A DNA stretch of 64,000 nucleotides. Origin: Streptosporangium sp040640155. Its GTDB lineage: Bacteria; Actinomycetota; Actinomycetes; Streptosporangiales; Streptosporangiaceae. The stretch covers positions 62,001 to 126,000 of the forward strand of contig NZ_JBFABE010000017.1 in assembly GCF_040640155.1 (NCBI RefSeq). Reading direction: 5' to 3'. Shown in pieces: positions 18,625 to 27,560 of the stretch. The position numbers were made by a program, and so were the translations under genes. The notes below the pieces were generated by a model. The model worked only from the letters and a program-made list of their open reading frames with translations, was not told the DNA's origin and did not search any database. How positions within the stretch are numbered: the stretch's first letter is position 1; each line of letters begins with the position of its first letter.

Positions 18625-19587
18625 TCAGCCCTCGCCCGGCATGGAACCGGGCGACGAGGCGCCGGGCCCCGCACCCGCCGGGGCACCGGAAGGCGTATCC
18701 GAAGTACCCGCCCCGGCCGCCGGCGTGCCGGCGGTGGCGTCGCGTGAGGCGTCGCGCGGGACACCGTCCGCCCGCCGGGCGGCGTTCCCGGCGTTCCCGG
18801 CGTTCCCGGCGCTCCCCGTGTCACCGGCGTCACCGGCGTCGGTGTGGGTCGGGTCGAGGACACGACGCAGGAAGGTCTTCGTGCGCTCGTGCGTCGGGGC
18901 GCCGATCACCTGCTCGGCGGGGCCGTCCTCCACGATCACGCCGCCGTCCATGAACACGACCCGGTCGGCCACGTCACGCGCGAAGGCCATCTCGTGGGTG
19001 ACCACGAGCATGGTCATCCCCTCCTCGGCCAGCTTGCGCATGACCGTGAGCACGTCCCCGACCAGTTCCGGGTCCAGTGCCGAGGTGGGCTCGTCGAAGA
19101 GCATGAGCGCCGGGTTCATCGCCAGCGCACGGGCGATGGCCACCCGCTGCTGCTGGCCTCCGGAGAGCTGGGCCGGGTAGGCGTCGCACTTCTCGGCGAC
19201 GCCGACCTTCTCCAGGTTCTCCCGGGCGATCCGCTCGGCCTCGGCCCTGCCCCGCTTCAGCACCCGCTGCTGGGCGATCATCACGTTCTGCAGCGCGGTC
19301 ATGTGCGGGAACAGGTTGAACTGCTGGAAGACCATGCCGACGCGGCGGCGGGCCGCGTCGATGTCGACGTCGACGTCCGTCAGCTCGACGCCCTCGACGA
19401 ACACCTTGCCGGCCGTGGGCTGCTCCAGCAGGTTCACGCAGCGAAGCAGCGTGGACTTGCCCGAGCCGGAGGGGCCGATGACGCAGACGACCTGGCCCGT
19501 GTCGACGGAGAAGTCGATGCCCTTGAGCACCTGGAGCTGGCCGAACGACTTGTGCAGGTCGCGGATCTCCACCGCGTGCCGGTTCAT
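18625..19587 (-). CDS. polar amino-acid ABC transporter ATP-binding protein
   Basis: ATPase subunit of a glutamate/glutamine-type importer. It has Walker A GPSGSGKSTLLR, the signature LSGGQQQRVAIARAL, Walker B LMLFDEPTSALDPE and the H-loop VVTHEMAFARD. The core ends near residue 245, the usual family length. A further 75-residue tail rich in Gly, Ala, Asp and Pro (repeats such as AGDAGDTGSAGNAGNAGN) has no counterpart in standard GlnQ proteins and is probably disordered. It is the last gene of a three-gene operon, 8 bp after the permease. Substrate is inferred from family only. Confidence 0.92.
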   Translation of the reverse strand: MNRHAVEIRDLHKSFGQLQVLKGIDFSVDTGQVVCVIGPSGSGKSTLLRCVNLLEQPTAGKVFVEGVELTDVDVDIDAARRRVGMVFQQFNLFPHMTALQNVMIAQQRVLKRGRAEAERIARENLEKVGVAEKCDAYPAQLSGGQQQRVAIARALAMNPALMLFDEPTSALDPELVGDVLTVMRKLAEEGMTMLVVTHEMAFARDVADRVVFMDGGVIVEDGPAEQVIGAPTHERTKTFLRRVLDPTHTDAGDAGDTGSAGNAGNAGNAARRADGVPRDASRDATAGTPAAGAGTSDTPSGAPAGAGPGASSPGSMPGEG

Positions 19588-19594
19588 CGCCGGT

Positions 19595-20443
19595 TCACCG
19601 TCCTCTCGTCTGACGGGCCTCGAGGCGGCGTACGACGATGCCCAGGGGCACCGTGATGATCAGGTAGGTCAGGCCCGCGACCACGAAGGGCGTGGCGTCG
19701 GCGCTGTTGATCGCCGCGTCCGAGCCGAGCTTGGTGAGCTCGATCGTCGCGGCGGTGATGCCGAGCGCGGAGACGAGCGAGGAGTCCTTGAACAGCAGGA
19801 TCAGCTCGTTGGTCAGCGGCGGGATCACCAGGCGCAGCGCCTGCGGGATGACGACCGACACCATGGCGCGGGTGTGCGACATGCCCAGCGTCCTGGCGGC
19901 CTCCATCTGACCGCGCGGGACGGCCTGCAGGCCCGCCCTGAAGGTCTCCGCCATGTAGGCGGCGGCGACCATGCCCAGTCCCACGGCGACCTTGCCGTAG
20001 ACGTCACCGGGGAACTGGAGTCCCTGGAAGGCGATCGGGATGCCGAACCCGATCAGGAGCAGGACCAGCAGGGCCGGCAGGCCCCGGAAGATCTCGACGT
20101 AGATGAGCGCGGCCCACCGGTAGGGCGCGGCCGAGGACATCCGCATCAGGGCCAGCACCAGGCCGAGCACGAAGCCGATCACGTAGGCGCTGAGGGTGTA
20201 GATGATCGTGTTCTTCAGCGCGACCGTGAAGAGCATCGGCAGCATCTGCCTGGCGGCCTCCACGTCCAGGAAGTGCTCCCGGATCGTGGCCCAGTCGACG
20301 GTCGCGATGATCAGCCCGAGGATCACGAGCACGATCGCGTACTGGACGCCGAGGATGATCCTTCGGCGTTTGCGCGGGCTGAGACCCCCTCCGCCGCGAG
20401 GGGTCGCGACGGGGGGAGGCTCGTTCGTCGTGGTGGTGGACAT
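19595..20443 (-). CDS. polar amino-acid ABC transporter permease
   Basis: Membrane subunit (282 aa) of the His/Glu/Gln/Arg importer class. About five hydrophobic segments follow a 30-residue charged N-terminus (SPRKRRRIILGVQYAIVLV). The EAA loop that docks the ATPase is EAARTLGMSHTRAMVSVVIP. It lies between the binding protein (13 bp upstream) and the ATPase, and is clearly co-transcribed with both. The ATG at 20443 has GGGGGGAGG-type purine-rich sequence upstream. Confidence 0.93.
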   Translation of the reverse strand: MSTTTTNEPPPVATPRGGGGLSPRKRRRIILGVQYAIVLVILGLIIATVDWATIREHFLDVEAARQMLPMLFTVALKNTIIYTLSAYVIGFVLGLVLALMRMSSAAPYRWAALIYVEIFRGLPALLVLLLIGFGIPIAFQGLQFPGDVYGKVAVGLGMVAAAYMAETFRAGLQAVPRGQMEAARTLGMSHTRAMVSVVIPQALRLVIPPLTNELILLFKDSSLVSALGITAATIELTKLGSDAAINSADATPFVVAGLTYLIITVPLGIVVRRLEARQTRGR

Positions 20444-20455
20444 GGACGTCTCGGG

Positions 20456-21349
20456 TTACTTGGGAGCCGGAGTGGAGACCGGGTCGGAGCCGATCCACTT
20501 CTTGTAGGAGGCCGCCCAGGTGCCGTCGGCGATGCCCTCGGCCAGCGCCTCGTTGACGGCCTTGAGCAGCTCGGGGTTGCCGCCCTTCTTGACCGCGAAG
20601 CCGTACTGGTTGCCGCTGACGATGGTGTCGCCGAGCTCGAACTTGTCGGAGATCGCCGTCTTGGTCTTCAGCCAGTCGTTGACGACCGGGAGGTCCTGGA
20701 GGACCACGTCGACCTGACCGGACTGCAGGGCCAGGACCTGCTTGCCCGCGTCGTCGAACTCGGTCGCGGCCAGCCCCTTCTCCTTGGCCAGGTCCAGGCT
20801 GGTGGTGCCGGTCTGCACGCCCAGCTTGAGCCCCTTGGCCTTGACGTCGTCCAGGCTCTTGACGCCCGCGCCCTTCTTGCCGAGGATGCCGAGCACCTCG
20901 TCGAAGTAGGGGCTGGCGAAGTCGAGGTTCGCCTTGCGCTCGTCGGTGATCGTCATTCCGGCCGCCGCGATGTCGCAGGTGCCGCCGTTGAGGGCCGCGC
21001 CGCTCTTGATCACGTCGAACTTGACGTCCACGATCTCCTGGGTCACGCCGAGCTTCTTGGCGGCCAGGTCGACCATGTCGACGTCGAAACCGACGACCTT
21101 GCCGGTGTTGTCAGCCGCCTGGAAGGGCGGGTACGGCAGGCTCGTGCAAGTGGTGATCTTGCCGGGCTTGACGAGCTTGACGCCGGAGGCGGCCGGGGCG
21201 CTCGCGCCCGCGCCCGCGTCCGCGGAGGTACCACCGCTCGGGCTCGCCGTGGTCGGTTCGCCGCTACCGCAGGCCGACAGGCCGAGCGCGCCGGCGGCGA
21301 CCATGGCGCCCACGGCGAGCGCACGACGGGAAACAAAACTCAGGCCCAC
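20456..21349 (-). CDS. polar amino-acid ABC transporter substrate-binding lipoprotein
   Basis: Extracytoplasmic solute-binding protein of the SBP_bac_3 family (297 aa). The signal peptide ends in the lipobox LGLSAC, so Cys27 should be lipidated and hold the protein on the membrane. The two-lobe fold is supported by the segments FQAADNTGKVVGFDVDMVDL, the AAGMTITDERKANLDF hinge region and the GVQTGTTSLDLAKE strand. The start is GTG at 21349 with a strong AAGGAGG 5-8 nt upstream. First gene of the operon. The promoter region contains a long inverted repeat listed separately. Confidence 0.93.
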   Translation of the reverse strand: MGLSFVSRRALAVGAMVAAGALGLSACGSGEPTTASPSGGTSADAGAGASAPAASGVKLVKPGKITTCTSLPYPPFQAADNTGKVVGFDVDMVDLAAKKLGVTQEIVDVKFDVIKSGAALNGGTCDIAAAGMTITDERKANLDFASPYFDEVLGILGKKGAGVKSLDDVKAKGLKLGVQTGTTSLDLAKEKGLAATEFDDAGKQVLALQSGQVDVVLQDLPVVNDWLKTKTAISDKFELGDTIVSGNQYGFAVKKGGNPELLKAVNEALAEGIADGTWAASYKKWIGSDPVSTPAPK

Positions 21350-21395
21350 GAAGGCCTCCTTACGGTCAATGTCGCGTCTTGTATGGATACCTCAG

Positions 21396-21430
21396 TGCAG
21401 GTGATGCTGCATCACCTGCATGACCATGCA
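21396..21430 (-). promoter_or_regulatory. inverted repeat upstream of the amino-acid ABC operon
   Basis: Perfect 11-bp inverted repeat TGCAGGTGATG / CATCACCTGCA with a 3-bp centre, 47-71 bp before the binding-protein start codon. It is followed at once by a second small palindrome, TGCAT-N4-ATGCA (21417-21430), which reuses its TGCA end. It looks like a repressor operator, or a hairpin in the 5' leader. The regulator is unknown. Confidence 0.55.
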
Positions 21431-21591
21431 GATCACCACTACGACACAATTCGGACAATAACTACATCCAAAGCATGCCGAGTCAATACCCTGCCCGCCG
21501 GGGCGTCCGGGGACGGGGCACCTGCCGGATCGTCGATGCCACGCGGGCGAGCCGTTGAACTCCGGCGGCGATCTCGGTTACGTTGCCCGGT

Positions 21592-22158
21592 GTGCGCAAC
21601 CCCCTAATAGCGTTGACCGGTGCCGTCCTTGCCGTCGTCGCGATGTCCGGCTGCACCGGGGCGGATCGGGGGGCGTCCGCCTCCCCCTCCCCCTCGGCCA
21701 GCCCCACGCCGACCTACGACCTCCCGCCGCGCCCGGTCCGGCCCGGCGAGATCCCGGTCAGGTCCGCCCCGGTGGTCGACGGGGAGACCCGGTTCCAGGT
21801 GATCGGCCTGCAGAAGGGCCTGAGCGGCTTCTTCGGCAGCCACGCCGAGTGGCAGGCCAAGGGCCAGTACGTGGTCGTACGGGTCGTGGTGGAGAACACC
21901 GGCCGCACCAACTCGCGCTTCGACGCCGGGCTGCAGAGGCTCGTCGCCGCCGACGGCACCTCCCACGCGCCGAACAAGTTCGCCCAGGCCATCAAGCGCC
22001 AGCCCGAGACGTTCTCGCTCGGCGCCCAGGTCAGGGTGGAGATGGACCTCTGGTACGACATTCCCAAGGAGGCGAAGGTCGCGGCGATCCGGTTGTTCGG
22101 CGACCCGCCGCTGGGCGTGACCGGCGGCACCGACGGGGCGCAGGTACCGCTGCCCTGA
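21592..22158 (+). CDS. DUF4352-like lipoprotein
   Basis: Small exported lipoprotein (188 aa). The signal peptide ends in a lipobox (VAMSGC, Cys21), then a Ser/Pro-rich linker, then an immunoglobulin-like beta domain. The central motif YVVVRVVVENTGRTNSRFD matches the DUF4352/telomeric-repeat-like family, whose members are surface proteins of unknown role. The GTG at 21592 is chosen because the signal peptide starts at once; a TTG three codons upstream is possible. It is divergent from the amino-acid ABC operon and may share its regulatory region. No partner gene is evident. Confidence 0.75.
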   Translation: MRNPLIALTGAVLAVVAMSGCTGADRGASASPSPSASPTPTYDLPPRPVRPGEIPVRSAPVVDGETRFQVIGLQKGLSGFFGSHAEWQAKGQYVVVRVVVENTGRTNSRFDAGLQRLVAADGTSHAPNKFAQAIKRQPETFSLGAQVRVEMDLWYDIPKEAKVAAIRLFGDPPLGVTGGTDGAQVPLP

Positions 22159-22224
22159 GGCCCCTGCCGTACCGCGCCCCACCCCGCCGTACCGCGCCCC
22201 GGCGTGGTCCGGAGGGTCACGGCG

Positions 22225-22254
22225 CCGTTCCCTGCCGTTCCCTGCCGTTCCCTG
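22225..22254. repeat. 3 x 10-bp tandem repeat
   Basis: CCGTTCCCTG repeated three times without mismatch in the 174-bp gap between the lipoprotein and livF stop codons. Confidence 0.85.
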
Positions 22255-22280
22255 ACCTGTCCTGGCCGCGGGAGGACGGG

Positions 22281-22296
22281 CCCGCCGGGTGGCGGG
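22281..22296. terminator. possible bidirectional terminator
   Basis: CCCGCC / GGCGGG hairpin with a 4-nt loop, between convergent stop codons, 36 bp beyond livF. The stem is short, so this is tentative. Confidence 0.35.
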
Positions 22297-22332
22297 ACCG
22301 TCCCGGTCACGCGAGAGGGGCTTCGGAGCGGG

Positions 22333-23214
22333 TCAGCTCCGCTCCCCCGGGACGTCCCGGCCGGGAACGTCCCGGTCCGTCGCGTCCCGCTCGCCCGTGA
22401 CGTCCCGCTCGCCCGAGGCCGGAGCGGGGGCCGGGGCGGGCGACGAGCCCGACGGCGGGACCGCGGCGGAGGCCGGCGTGGCCTTCGCCCCGGTGACGAT
22501 GGCGGCCTCCGCGCCGCCGCCCAGGTAGGCGGCCTGCACGGCCGGGTCGTTGAGCAGCACGTCCGCGTTCGCGCTCTTGACCACCGACCCCGTCTCCAGG
22601 ACGTAGGCGCGGTGGGCGAGCCTCAGCGCCTGCTGGGCGTTCTGCTCCACCAGCAGCACCGTGGTGCCACGGCGGTTGATCTCCTCGATGATCGAGAAGA
22701 TCTGCTGGACCATCAGCGGGGCCAGGCCCATCGACGGCTCGTCCAGCAGCAGCACCTTGGGCTTGGCCATCAGCGCGCGGCCGATGGCGAGCATCTGCTG
22801 CTCGCCGCCGGACATCGTGCCGCCCATCTGCGTCCTGCGCTCGGCGAGGCGTGGGAAGAGCTCGAACACCTCGGCCAGGTCGCCCGACAGGTCGCCCGAG
22901 CGCGTGTAGGCGCCCATCAGCAGGTTGTCGTACACCGTCATGCCGGGGAAGACGCCCCGGCCCTCGGGCGCCTGCCCGAGACCGGCGATGACCCGCTTGT
23001 GACCGGGCATCTTGCTGATGTCCTGGCCGTCGAAGAAGATGCTCCCCGAGGACAGACCGCGCAGGCCCGAGATGGTCTTCAGGGTCGTGGTCTTACCGGC
23101 CCCGTTCGCACCGATGAGCGTGACGATCTCGCCCTGGTTCACCTCGACCGAGATGCCCTTGAGCGCCTCGATCTTGCCGTAGTGGACACGAATGTTCTTG
23201 ACCTCAAGAAGCAT
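22333..23214 (-). CDS. livF: branched-chain amino-acid ABC transporter ATP-binding protein LivF
   Basis: One of two ATPases of the Leu/Ile/Val importer (293 aa). It has Walker A GANGAGKTTTLKT, the signature MSGGEQQMLAIGRAL and Walker B LLLDEPSMGLAP, the last wording being typical of LivF rather than LivG. The ATPase core is the usual 235 residues. About 55 extra C-terminal residues are Ala/Pro-rich and end in repeated GERD/GRDVPG units, likely disordered. The start at 23214 overlaps the livG stop by 11 bp, so translation is probably coupled. Last gene of the livKHMGF operon. Confidence 0.94.
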   Translation of the reverse strand: MLLEVKNIRVHYGKIEALKGISVEVNQGEIVTLIGANGAGKTTTLKTISGLRGLSSGSIFFDGQDISKMPGHKRVIAGLGQAPEGRGVFPGMTVYDNLLMGAYTRSGDLSGDLAEVFELFPRLAERRTQMGGTMSGGEQQMLAIGRALMAKPKVLLLDEPSMGLAPLMVQQIFSIIEEINRRGTTVLLVEQNAQQALRLAHRAYVLETGSVVKSANADVLLNDPAVQAAYLGGGAEAAIVTGAKATPASAAVPPSGSSPAPAPAPASGERDVTGERDATDRDVPGRDVPGERS

Positions 23215-24058
23215 CGGCGGGAGCTCCCAAATACGCCTCGACGACCCGGGGGTCGTTCCGCACCTCGTCCGGCAGGCCATCGGCGATCTTCTGGCCGAAG
23301 TCCAGCACCGCGATGCGGTCGCTGATGCCCATGATGAGGCTCATGTCGTGCTCGATGATGAGAATCGTCCGGCCCGCGTCGCGGATGTCCCGGATGAGCT
23401 GCTGCAGCGCCACCTTCTCCGCCGGGTTCATACCGGCGGCCGGCTCGTCCAGCAGCAGCAGCTTCGGGTTCGTCGCCAGTGCCCTGGCGATCTCCAGACG
23501 GCGCTGGTCACCGTAGGGCAGGTTCTTGGCGTGCTCGTCCGCGCGGTGCGAGATGCCCACGAAGTCGAGCAGTTCCGTCGCCAGCCTGCGCCCGTCCCGC
23601 TCGGCCCTGCGGTGCCAGGGAAGCCCCAGCGCCACGCTGACCATGCCGGCCTTGTGGTGCGCGTCCGCGCCCACCATGACGTTCTCGACGGCCGTCATGT
23701 TGTGGAACAGCCGGATGTTCTGGAACGTACGGGCGATGCCCCGCTTGGTGATCTTGAAGCGCTTGACGCCGTCGATCCGGTCCCCCAGGAAGCGGACCTC
23801 GCCCTCGGTCGGCTGGTAGACGCCGGTCACCACGTTGAAGACCGTGGTCTTGCCGGCGCCGTTCGGGCCGATCAGCGCGAAGATCTCCCCTTCCTTGATG
23901 GTCAGGTTCACCTCGCGCAGTGCCGTGACGCCGCCGAACCGCATGACGAGGTTCTTCAGCTCCAGCATGTCGCGACCCGCCCTCGCCGGAGACGGGGACT
24001 GCGGCCCCGCCCCGGTAGGCTCTGCGGTCGTACCGCCGGGATTGACGTCGGCGCTCAT
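23204..24058 (-). CDS. livG: branched-chain amino-acid ABC transporter ATP-binding protein LivG
   Basis: Second ATPase of the importer (284 aa). After a 30-residue Pro/Gly-rich N-terminal extension the core begins MLELKNLVMRFGG. Walker A is GPNGAGKTTVFNV, the Q-loop region contains RTFQNIRLF, the signature is LPYGDQRRLEIARAL and Walker B is LLLLDEPAAGMNP; these are LivG-type sequences. The ATG overlaps the livM stop codon by 4 bp (ATGA). An internal ATG at the core start is an alternative but has no better ribosome site. Confidence 0.94.
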   Translation of the reverse strand: MSADVNPGGTTAEPTGAGPQSPSPARAGRDMLELKNLVMRFGGVTALREVNLTIKEGEIFALIGPNGAGKTTVFNVVTGVYQPTEGEVRFLGDRIDGVKRFKITKRGIARTFQNIRLFHNMTAVENVMVGADAHHKAGMVSVALGLPWHRRAERDGRRLATELLDFVGISHRADEHAKNLPYGDQRRLEIARALATNPKLLLLDEPAAGMNPAEKVALQQLIRDIRDAGRTILIIEHDMSLIMGISDRIAVLDFGQKIADGLPDEVRNDPRVVEAYLGAPADAS

Positions 24059-25224
24059 TTGGAAGCCACCTCCTCACCGTGCGACTCGGGCCCGGGGACC
24101 TCGGCTCCGAGCGTACCCATCCCGCCTGATCCCTCTTGCAGCTCCGCCTTGCGCTGGCGTGACGGGAGCAGACCCTCCGGACGGAAGATCATCAGGGCCA
24201 TCAGCACCGCACCGAAGATCAGCATGCGGTACTCCTGCAGGCCGCGGAACCGCTCGGGCAGCCAGGCCACCACGAACGCGCCCAGCATGACGCCCGGCAG
24301 GTTGCCGGCGCCGCCCATGACCACCGCGGCCAGGATCGTCGCCGAGAGCAGGAACTGGAAGTCGTTCGGGTTGATCGAGATCGACTTCGCCGCCCAGAGC
24401 ACGCCCATGGCGCCGCCGATGGAGGCGCCGATGGCGAAGGCGAGCATCTTGAAGCGGAACGTCGGCACGCCCATGACCTCGGCCGCGTCCTCGTCCTCGC
24501 GGATCGCGGCCCAGGAACGCCCGACCCGGCTCTTCTCCCAGCGCTTCACCAGGATGATCACGATGACGGCCAGCGCGACCAGCAGGTAGTAGTAGGGCCG
24601 AGGGTCCAGCACCCCGTACTTGAAGGGATCGACCCCGAACACCTCGGAGAAGTTGATCCCGAACAGCTGGAAGTCCTCGACGCTCGGCGGGTGCGGGATG
24701 CCGCGGACGCCGTTCGGGCCGCCGATCTCGTCGGTGTTGCGGGCCGTGATGCGGATGATCTCACCGAAGCCCAGCGTGACGATGGCCAGGTAGTCACCGC
24801 GCAGTCGCAGCGTCGGAGCGCCCAGCGTGAGGCCCGACAGCGCGCAGATGGCGATGCCGACCACCAGGATGACCCAGAAGTTCCATCCGAGCCGGGTGCC
24901 GAGCAACGCCATCGCGTAGCCGCCCACCGCGTAGAACGCGACGAAACCGAGGTCGAGCAGGCCGGCCTGGCCGACCACCACGTTCAGGCCGATCGCCAGG
25001 ACCACGTACGTCCCGATCGGGAAGAACAGGATGCTCGCCCAGTCGGTGTAGGGCGACATGACGGGCGCGAGGCTCTCGGAGGGCAGGAGCAGAGCCCCGA
25101 TGATCAACGCCACGTAGAGGATCCAGCGCTGCCAGCCGGGGGTCTTCAGCCAACGTTCGTGCATGGCGTCACCGAAGTTGCCAAGACCGCTGCGAAGGCC
25201 CGTCGGGAGTTTCTTCTGGTTCAT
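24055..25224 (-). CDS. livM: branched-chain amino-acid ABC transporter permease LivM
   Basis: Polytopic permease (389 aa) with around ten hydrophobic segments. Family motifs include VVVGQAGLLDLGFVAFYAVG near residue 90 and the EAA-like cytoplasmic loop SRVGRSWAAIREDEDAAEVM. The C-terminus is a charged, Gly/Glu-rich cytoplasmic tail. It overlaps livH upstream and livG downstream by 4 bp each, giving a tightly coupled set. Confidence 0.94.
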   Translation of the reverse strand: MNQKKLPTGLRSGLGNFGDAMHERWLKTPGWQRWILYVALIIGALLLPSESLAPVMSPYTDWASILFFPIGTYVVLAIGLNVVVGQAGLLDLGFVAFYAVGGYAMALLGTRLGWNFWVILVVGIAICALSGLTLGAPTLRLRGDYLAIVTLGFGEIIRITARNTDEIGGPNGVRGIPHPPSVEDFQLFGINFSEVFGVDPFKYGVLDPRPYYYLLVALAVIVIILVKRWEKSRVGRSWAAIREDEDAAEVMGVPTFRFKMLAFAIGASIGGAMGVLWAAKSISINPNDFQFLLSATILAAVVMGGAGNLPGVMLGAFVVAWLPERFRGLQEYRMLIFGAVLMALMIFRPEGLLPSRQRKAELQEGSGGMGTLGAEVPGPESHGEEVASK

Positions 25225-26189
25225 GCGCGCGCCTGCTGGAGTGATTCACCGAGGATTCCGGTGGGGCGGAACATCAGGACCAAGACGAGGATGCTGAAGG
25301 AGATCACGTGCTTCCAGTCGGAGCCGAAGAAGATGGCCCCGTAGTTCTCCACCAGTCCCAGCGTGATTCCACCGACCAGGGCCCCGCGCAGGTTACCGAT
25401 CCCACCCAGGACCGCCGCGGTGAACGCCTTGATACCGAAGAGGAATCCGATGTAGTAGTTCGTGTTCTCGTACGAGATCAGGTAGAGCGCGCCGGCCACA
25501 CCGGCCATGGCGCCGCCGACGAGGAAGGTCATCCGGACGACCTTGTTGATGTCGACGCCCATCAGGACGGCGGCCTCGGGGTTCTGCGCGGTGGCGCGGA
25601 TTCCTCGGCCGACCTTCGTGCGGTTCACCAGGGCGTCCAGCACGATCATCATGCCGACCGCGGCCACGATGACGAAGACCTGGTCGACCCGGACCCCGAA
25701 ACCGAAGACGGAGAAGAGCTCGCTCCGCTCCATGATGCGGGGCAGGCCCATCTGGATGCGGCCCTGCTCGGGACGGTTGAACACGTTGGGAATGACGAGG
25801 AGCGCGAAGAGCTCCTGCAGGAAGATCGAGGCACCGATCGCCGAGATCAGCGCCGCCAGCCGGGACGCGCCGCGCTGGCGCAGCGGCCGGTAGGCGATGC
25901 GCTCCAGGGCGACCGCGGTGCCCGCCGAGGCGAGCATGCCGGCCAGGATCATCGCCGCGATCAGGCCGACCAGCGCGATGCCGGTCAGCGGCGAGTTGAT
26001 GCCGAACACGAACGGCACGAGCATCGCGCCGAAGGTGCCGATCATGAAAACTTCGGAGTGCGCGAAGTTGATCAGCCGGAGCACGCCGTACACCATGGTG
26101 TAGCCGAGCGCGATCAGGGCGTAGATCGACCCGAAGGACAGGCCGTCGATCGTCGCCGGCCAGAACTGATTGATGAAGTCATTGAGCAC
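25221..26189 (-). CDS. livH: branched-chain amino-acid ABC transporter permease LivH
   Basis: Polytopic permease (322 aa). The opening DGLSFGSIYALIALGYTMVY is diagnostic of LivH, and the ATPase-docking loop reads TKVGRGIRATAQNPEAAVLM. The start is GTG with no strong Shine-Dalgarno sequence. The 162-bp spacer to livK contains a hairpin that probably limits read-through from livK. Confidence 0.94.
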   Translation of the reverse strand: MLNDFINQFWPATIDGLSFGSIYALIALGYTMVYGVLRLINFAHSEVFMIGTFGAMLVPFVFGINSPLTGIALVGLIAAMILAGMLASAGTAVALERIAYRPLRQRGASRLAALISAIGASIFLQELFALLVIPNVFNRPEQGRIQMGLPRIMERSELFSVFGFGVRVDQVFVIVAAVGMMIVLDALVNRTKVGRGIRATAQNPEAAVLMGVDINKVVRMTFLVGGAMAGVAGALYLISYENTNYYIGFLFGIKAFTAAVLGGIGNLRGALVGGITLGLVENYGAIFFGSDWKHVISFSILVLVLMFRPTGILGESLQQARA

Positions 26190-26281
26190 TAGGGTTTACC
26201 ACTTCTAGCGGGGGTCGCCTGCACTATCGGGTAGCACGCCGCTCCCAGTGGAATCTCGTGGATCTCGCTGAGAGTACGACA

Positions 26282-26313
26282 GGAGCGGGAACGCATCGCG
26301 GCGTTCCCGCTCC
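26282..26313 (-). terminator. internal hairpin between livK and livHMGF
   Basis: Perfect 13-bp inverted repeat GGAGCGGGAACGC / GCGTTCCCGCTCC with a 6-nt loop, just beyond the livK stop codon. There is no U-tract. A partial terminator or mRNA-stabilising hairpin here would explain high binding-protein and lower transporter expression, a common arrangement in solute-binding operons. Confidence 0.6.
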
Positions 26314-26351
26314 CGGCGCGTCGGCTACCTACTCATCTTGTAGCGCCGGCC

Positions 26352-27560
26352 TTACCCCACCTTGGCCTCGGTGGACTTGCCCAGCAGGCCGATGACGCCG
26401 TCCTTGACCTGGTAGATGTAGATGTCCTTGGCCGAGACCTCACCGTTGGCCTCGAACTTGACCTGCTTGGACACCCCGCCGAAGTCCACCTTGGCGATGA
26501 ACTCGTTGATCGCCTCGGAGGTGACGGCGCCTTCCTTGACCGCGTTGACGAAGACCGTCCCGGCGTCGTAGCCCTCGGCCGCGTAGATGGCCGGGTCGGC
26601 GCTGTAGGCGGCCTTGTAGGCGTCGGCGAAGGCCTTGACCTTCTCGTCGGTCACGTCCGGGGTGGCGATGTAGCAGGGGCAGCCGACCAGGGCGCCCTCG
26701 GCGTTCCCGGCGCCGGCGCCGTCGATCAGGCCCTTGTCGAGCGAGCCGTCGCCGGACAGGAACTTGGTGTCCTTGACGCCCTTGTCGCGGAGCTGCTTGA
26801 GCAGGTTGCCGCCCGCGGCGTAGTAGCCACCGAAGAAGATCGCGTCGGGCTTGGCCGCCGCGACCTTGTTGACGACCGAGGAGAAGTCGCTCTCGGCCGG
26901 GTCGAGCGAGTCGTTCGTGATCTTCACGCCCTTGTCGCCGAGGGTCTTGCGGACCGCGTCGGCCAGGGGCTTGCCGTACTCGGACTTGTCGTCGATGACG
27001 AAGACGTTCTTCGCCGCGACGCCGGTGGCGATGAACTCGCCGATGCCGGGGCCCTGGATGCTGTCGCTGGGAAGCACGCGGTGCCAGTACTTCCAGCCGT
27101 TCGCCGACAGGGCGGCGTTGGTGGCGGAGGCCGAGATGCTCGGCAGCTTCGCCTCCTCCAGAACCGGCGCGACCTGGGCGGACTCACCGGAGAAGGCCGG
27201 GCCGACCATCGCGACGATCTTGTCGGTCTTGATGGCCCTCTGCGCCAGGGCGACCGCCTTGGAGGCGTCTCCCTGGCTGTCGTACTCGACCAGCTCGATC
27301 TTCGTGGCCGGGTTGGTCTTGTTGTACTCGTCGATGGCGAGCTTCGCGCCGTTCCGCGGGGGAATGACGATACCGGCGTTGGGGCCGGTCAGGTCACCCA
27401 TGAAGCCGATCTTGACGGTACCAGAGGCGGCAGCACTGGAGCCGCCCTCGGCCGGCGTGGCTCCCGCACCACTGTCGCTCCCACCGCAGGCAGCGAGACC
27501 GAGGGTGAGCGCCACACTGGCGGCAAGCACTCCACCGAGGCGTGCAGTCTTAGGCCGCAA
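26352..27560 (-). CDS. livK: branched-chain amino-acid ABC transporter substrate-binding lipoprotein
   Basis: Periplasmic-binding-protein type I lipoprotein (402 aa) that delivers Leu/Ile/Val-like substrates to LivHMGF. The signal peptide ends in LGLAAC (Cys25), followed by a Gly/Ser linker and the fold segments KIGFMGDLTGPNAGI, MVGPAFSGESAQVAPVL and AEGYDAGTVFVNAV. I take the TTG at 27560 as start: GAAAGGAAGG lies 5-12 nt upstream and MRPKTARLGG gives a normal signal peptide. The longer upstream frame is unlikely. Confidence 0.92.
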   Translation of the reverse strand: MRPKTARLGGVLAASVALTLGLAACGGSDSGAGATPAEGGSSAAASGTVKIGFMGDLTGPNAGIVIPPRNGAKLAIDEYNKTNPATKIELVEYDSQGDASKAVALAQRAIKTDKIVAMVGPAFSGESAQVAPVLEEAKLPSISASATNAALSANGWKYWHRVLPSDSIQGPGIGEFIATGVAAKNVFVIDDKSEYGKPLADAVRKTLGDKGVKITNDSLDPAESDFSSVVNKVAAAKPDAIFFGGYYAAGGNLLKQLRDKGVKDTKFLSGDGSLDKGLIDGAGAGNAEGALVGCPCYIATPDVTDEKVKAFADAYKAAYSADPAIYAAEGYDAGTVFVNAVKEGAVTSEAINEFIAKVDFGGVSKQVKFEANGEVSAKDIYIYQVKDGVIGLLGKSTEAKVG

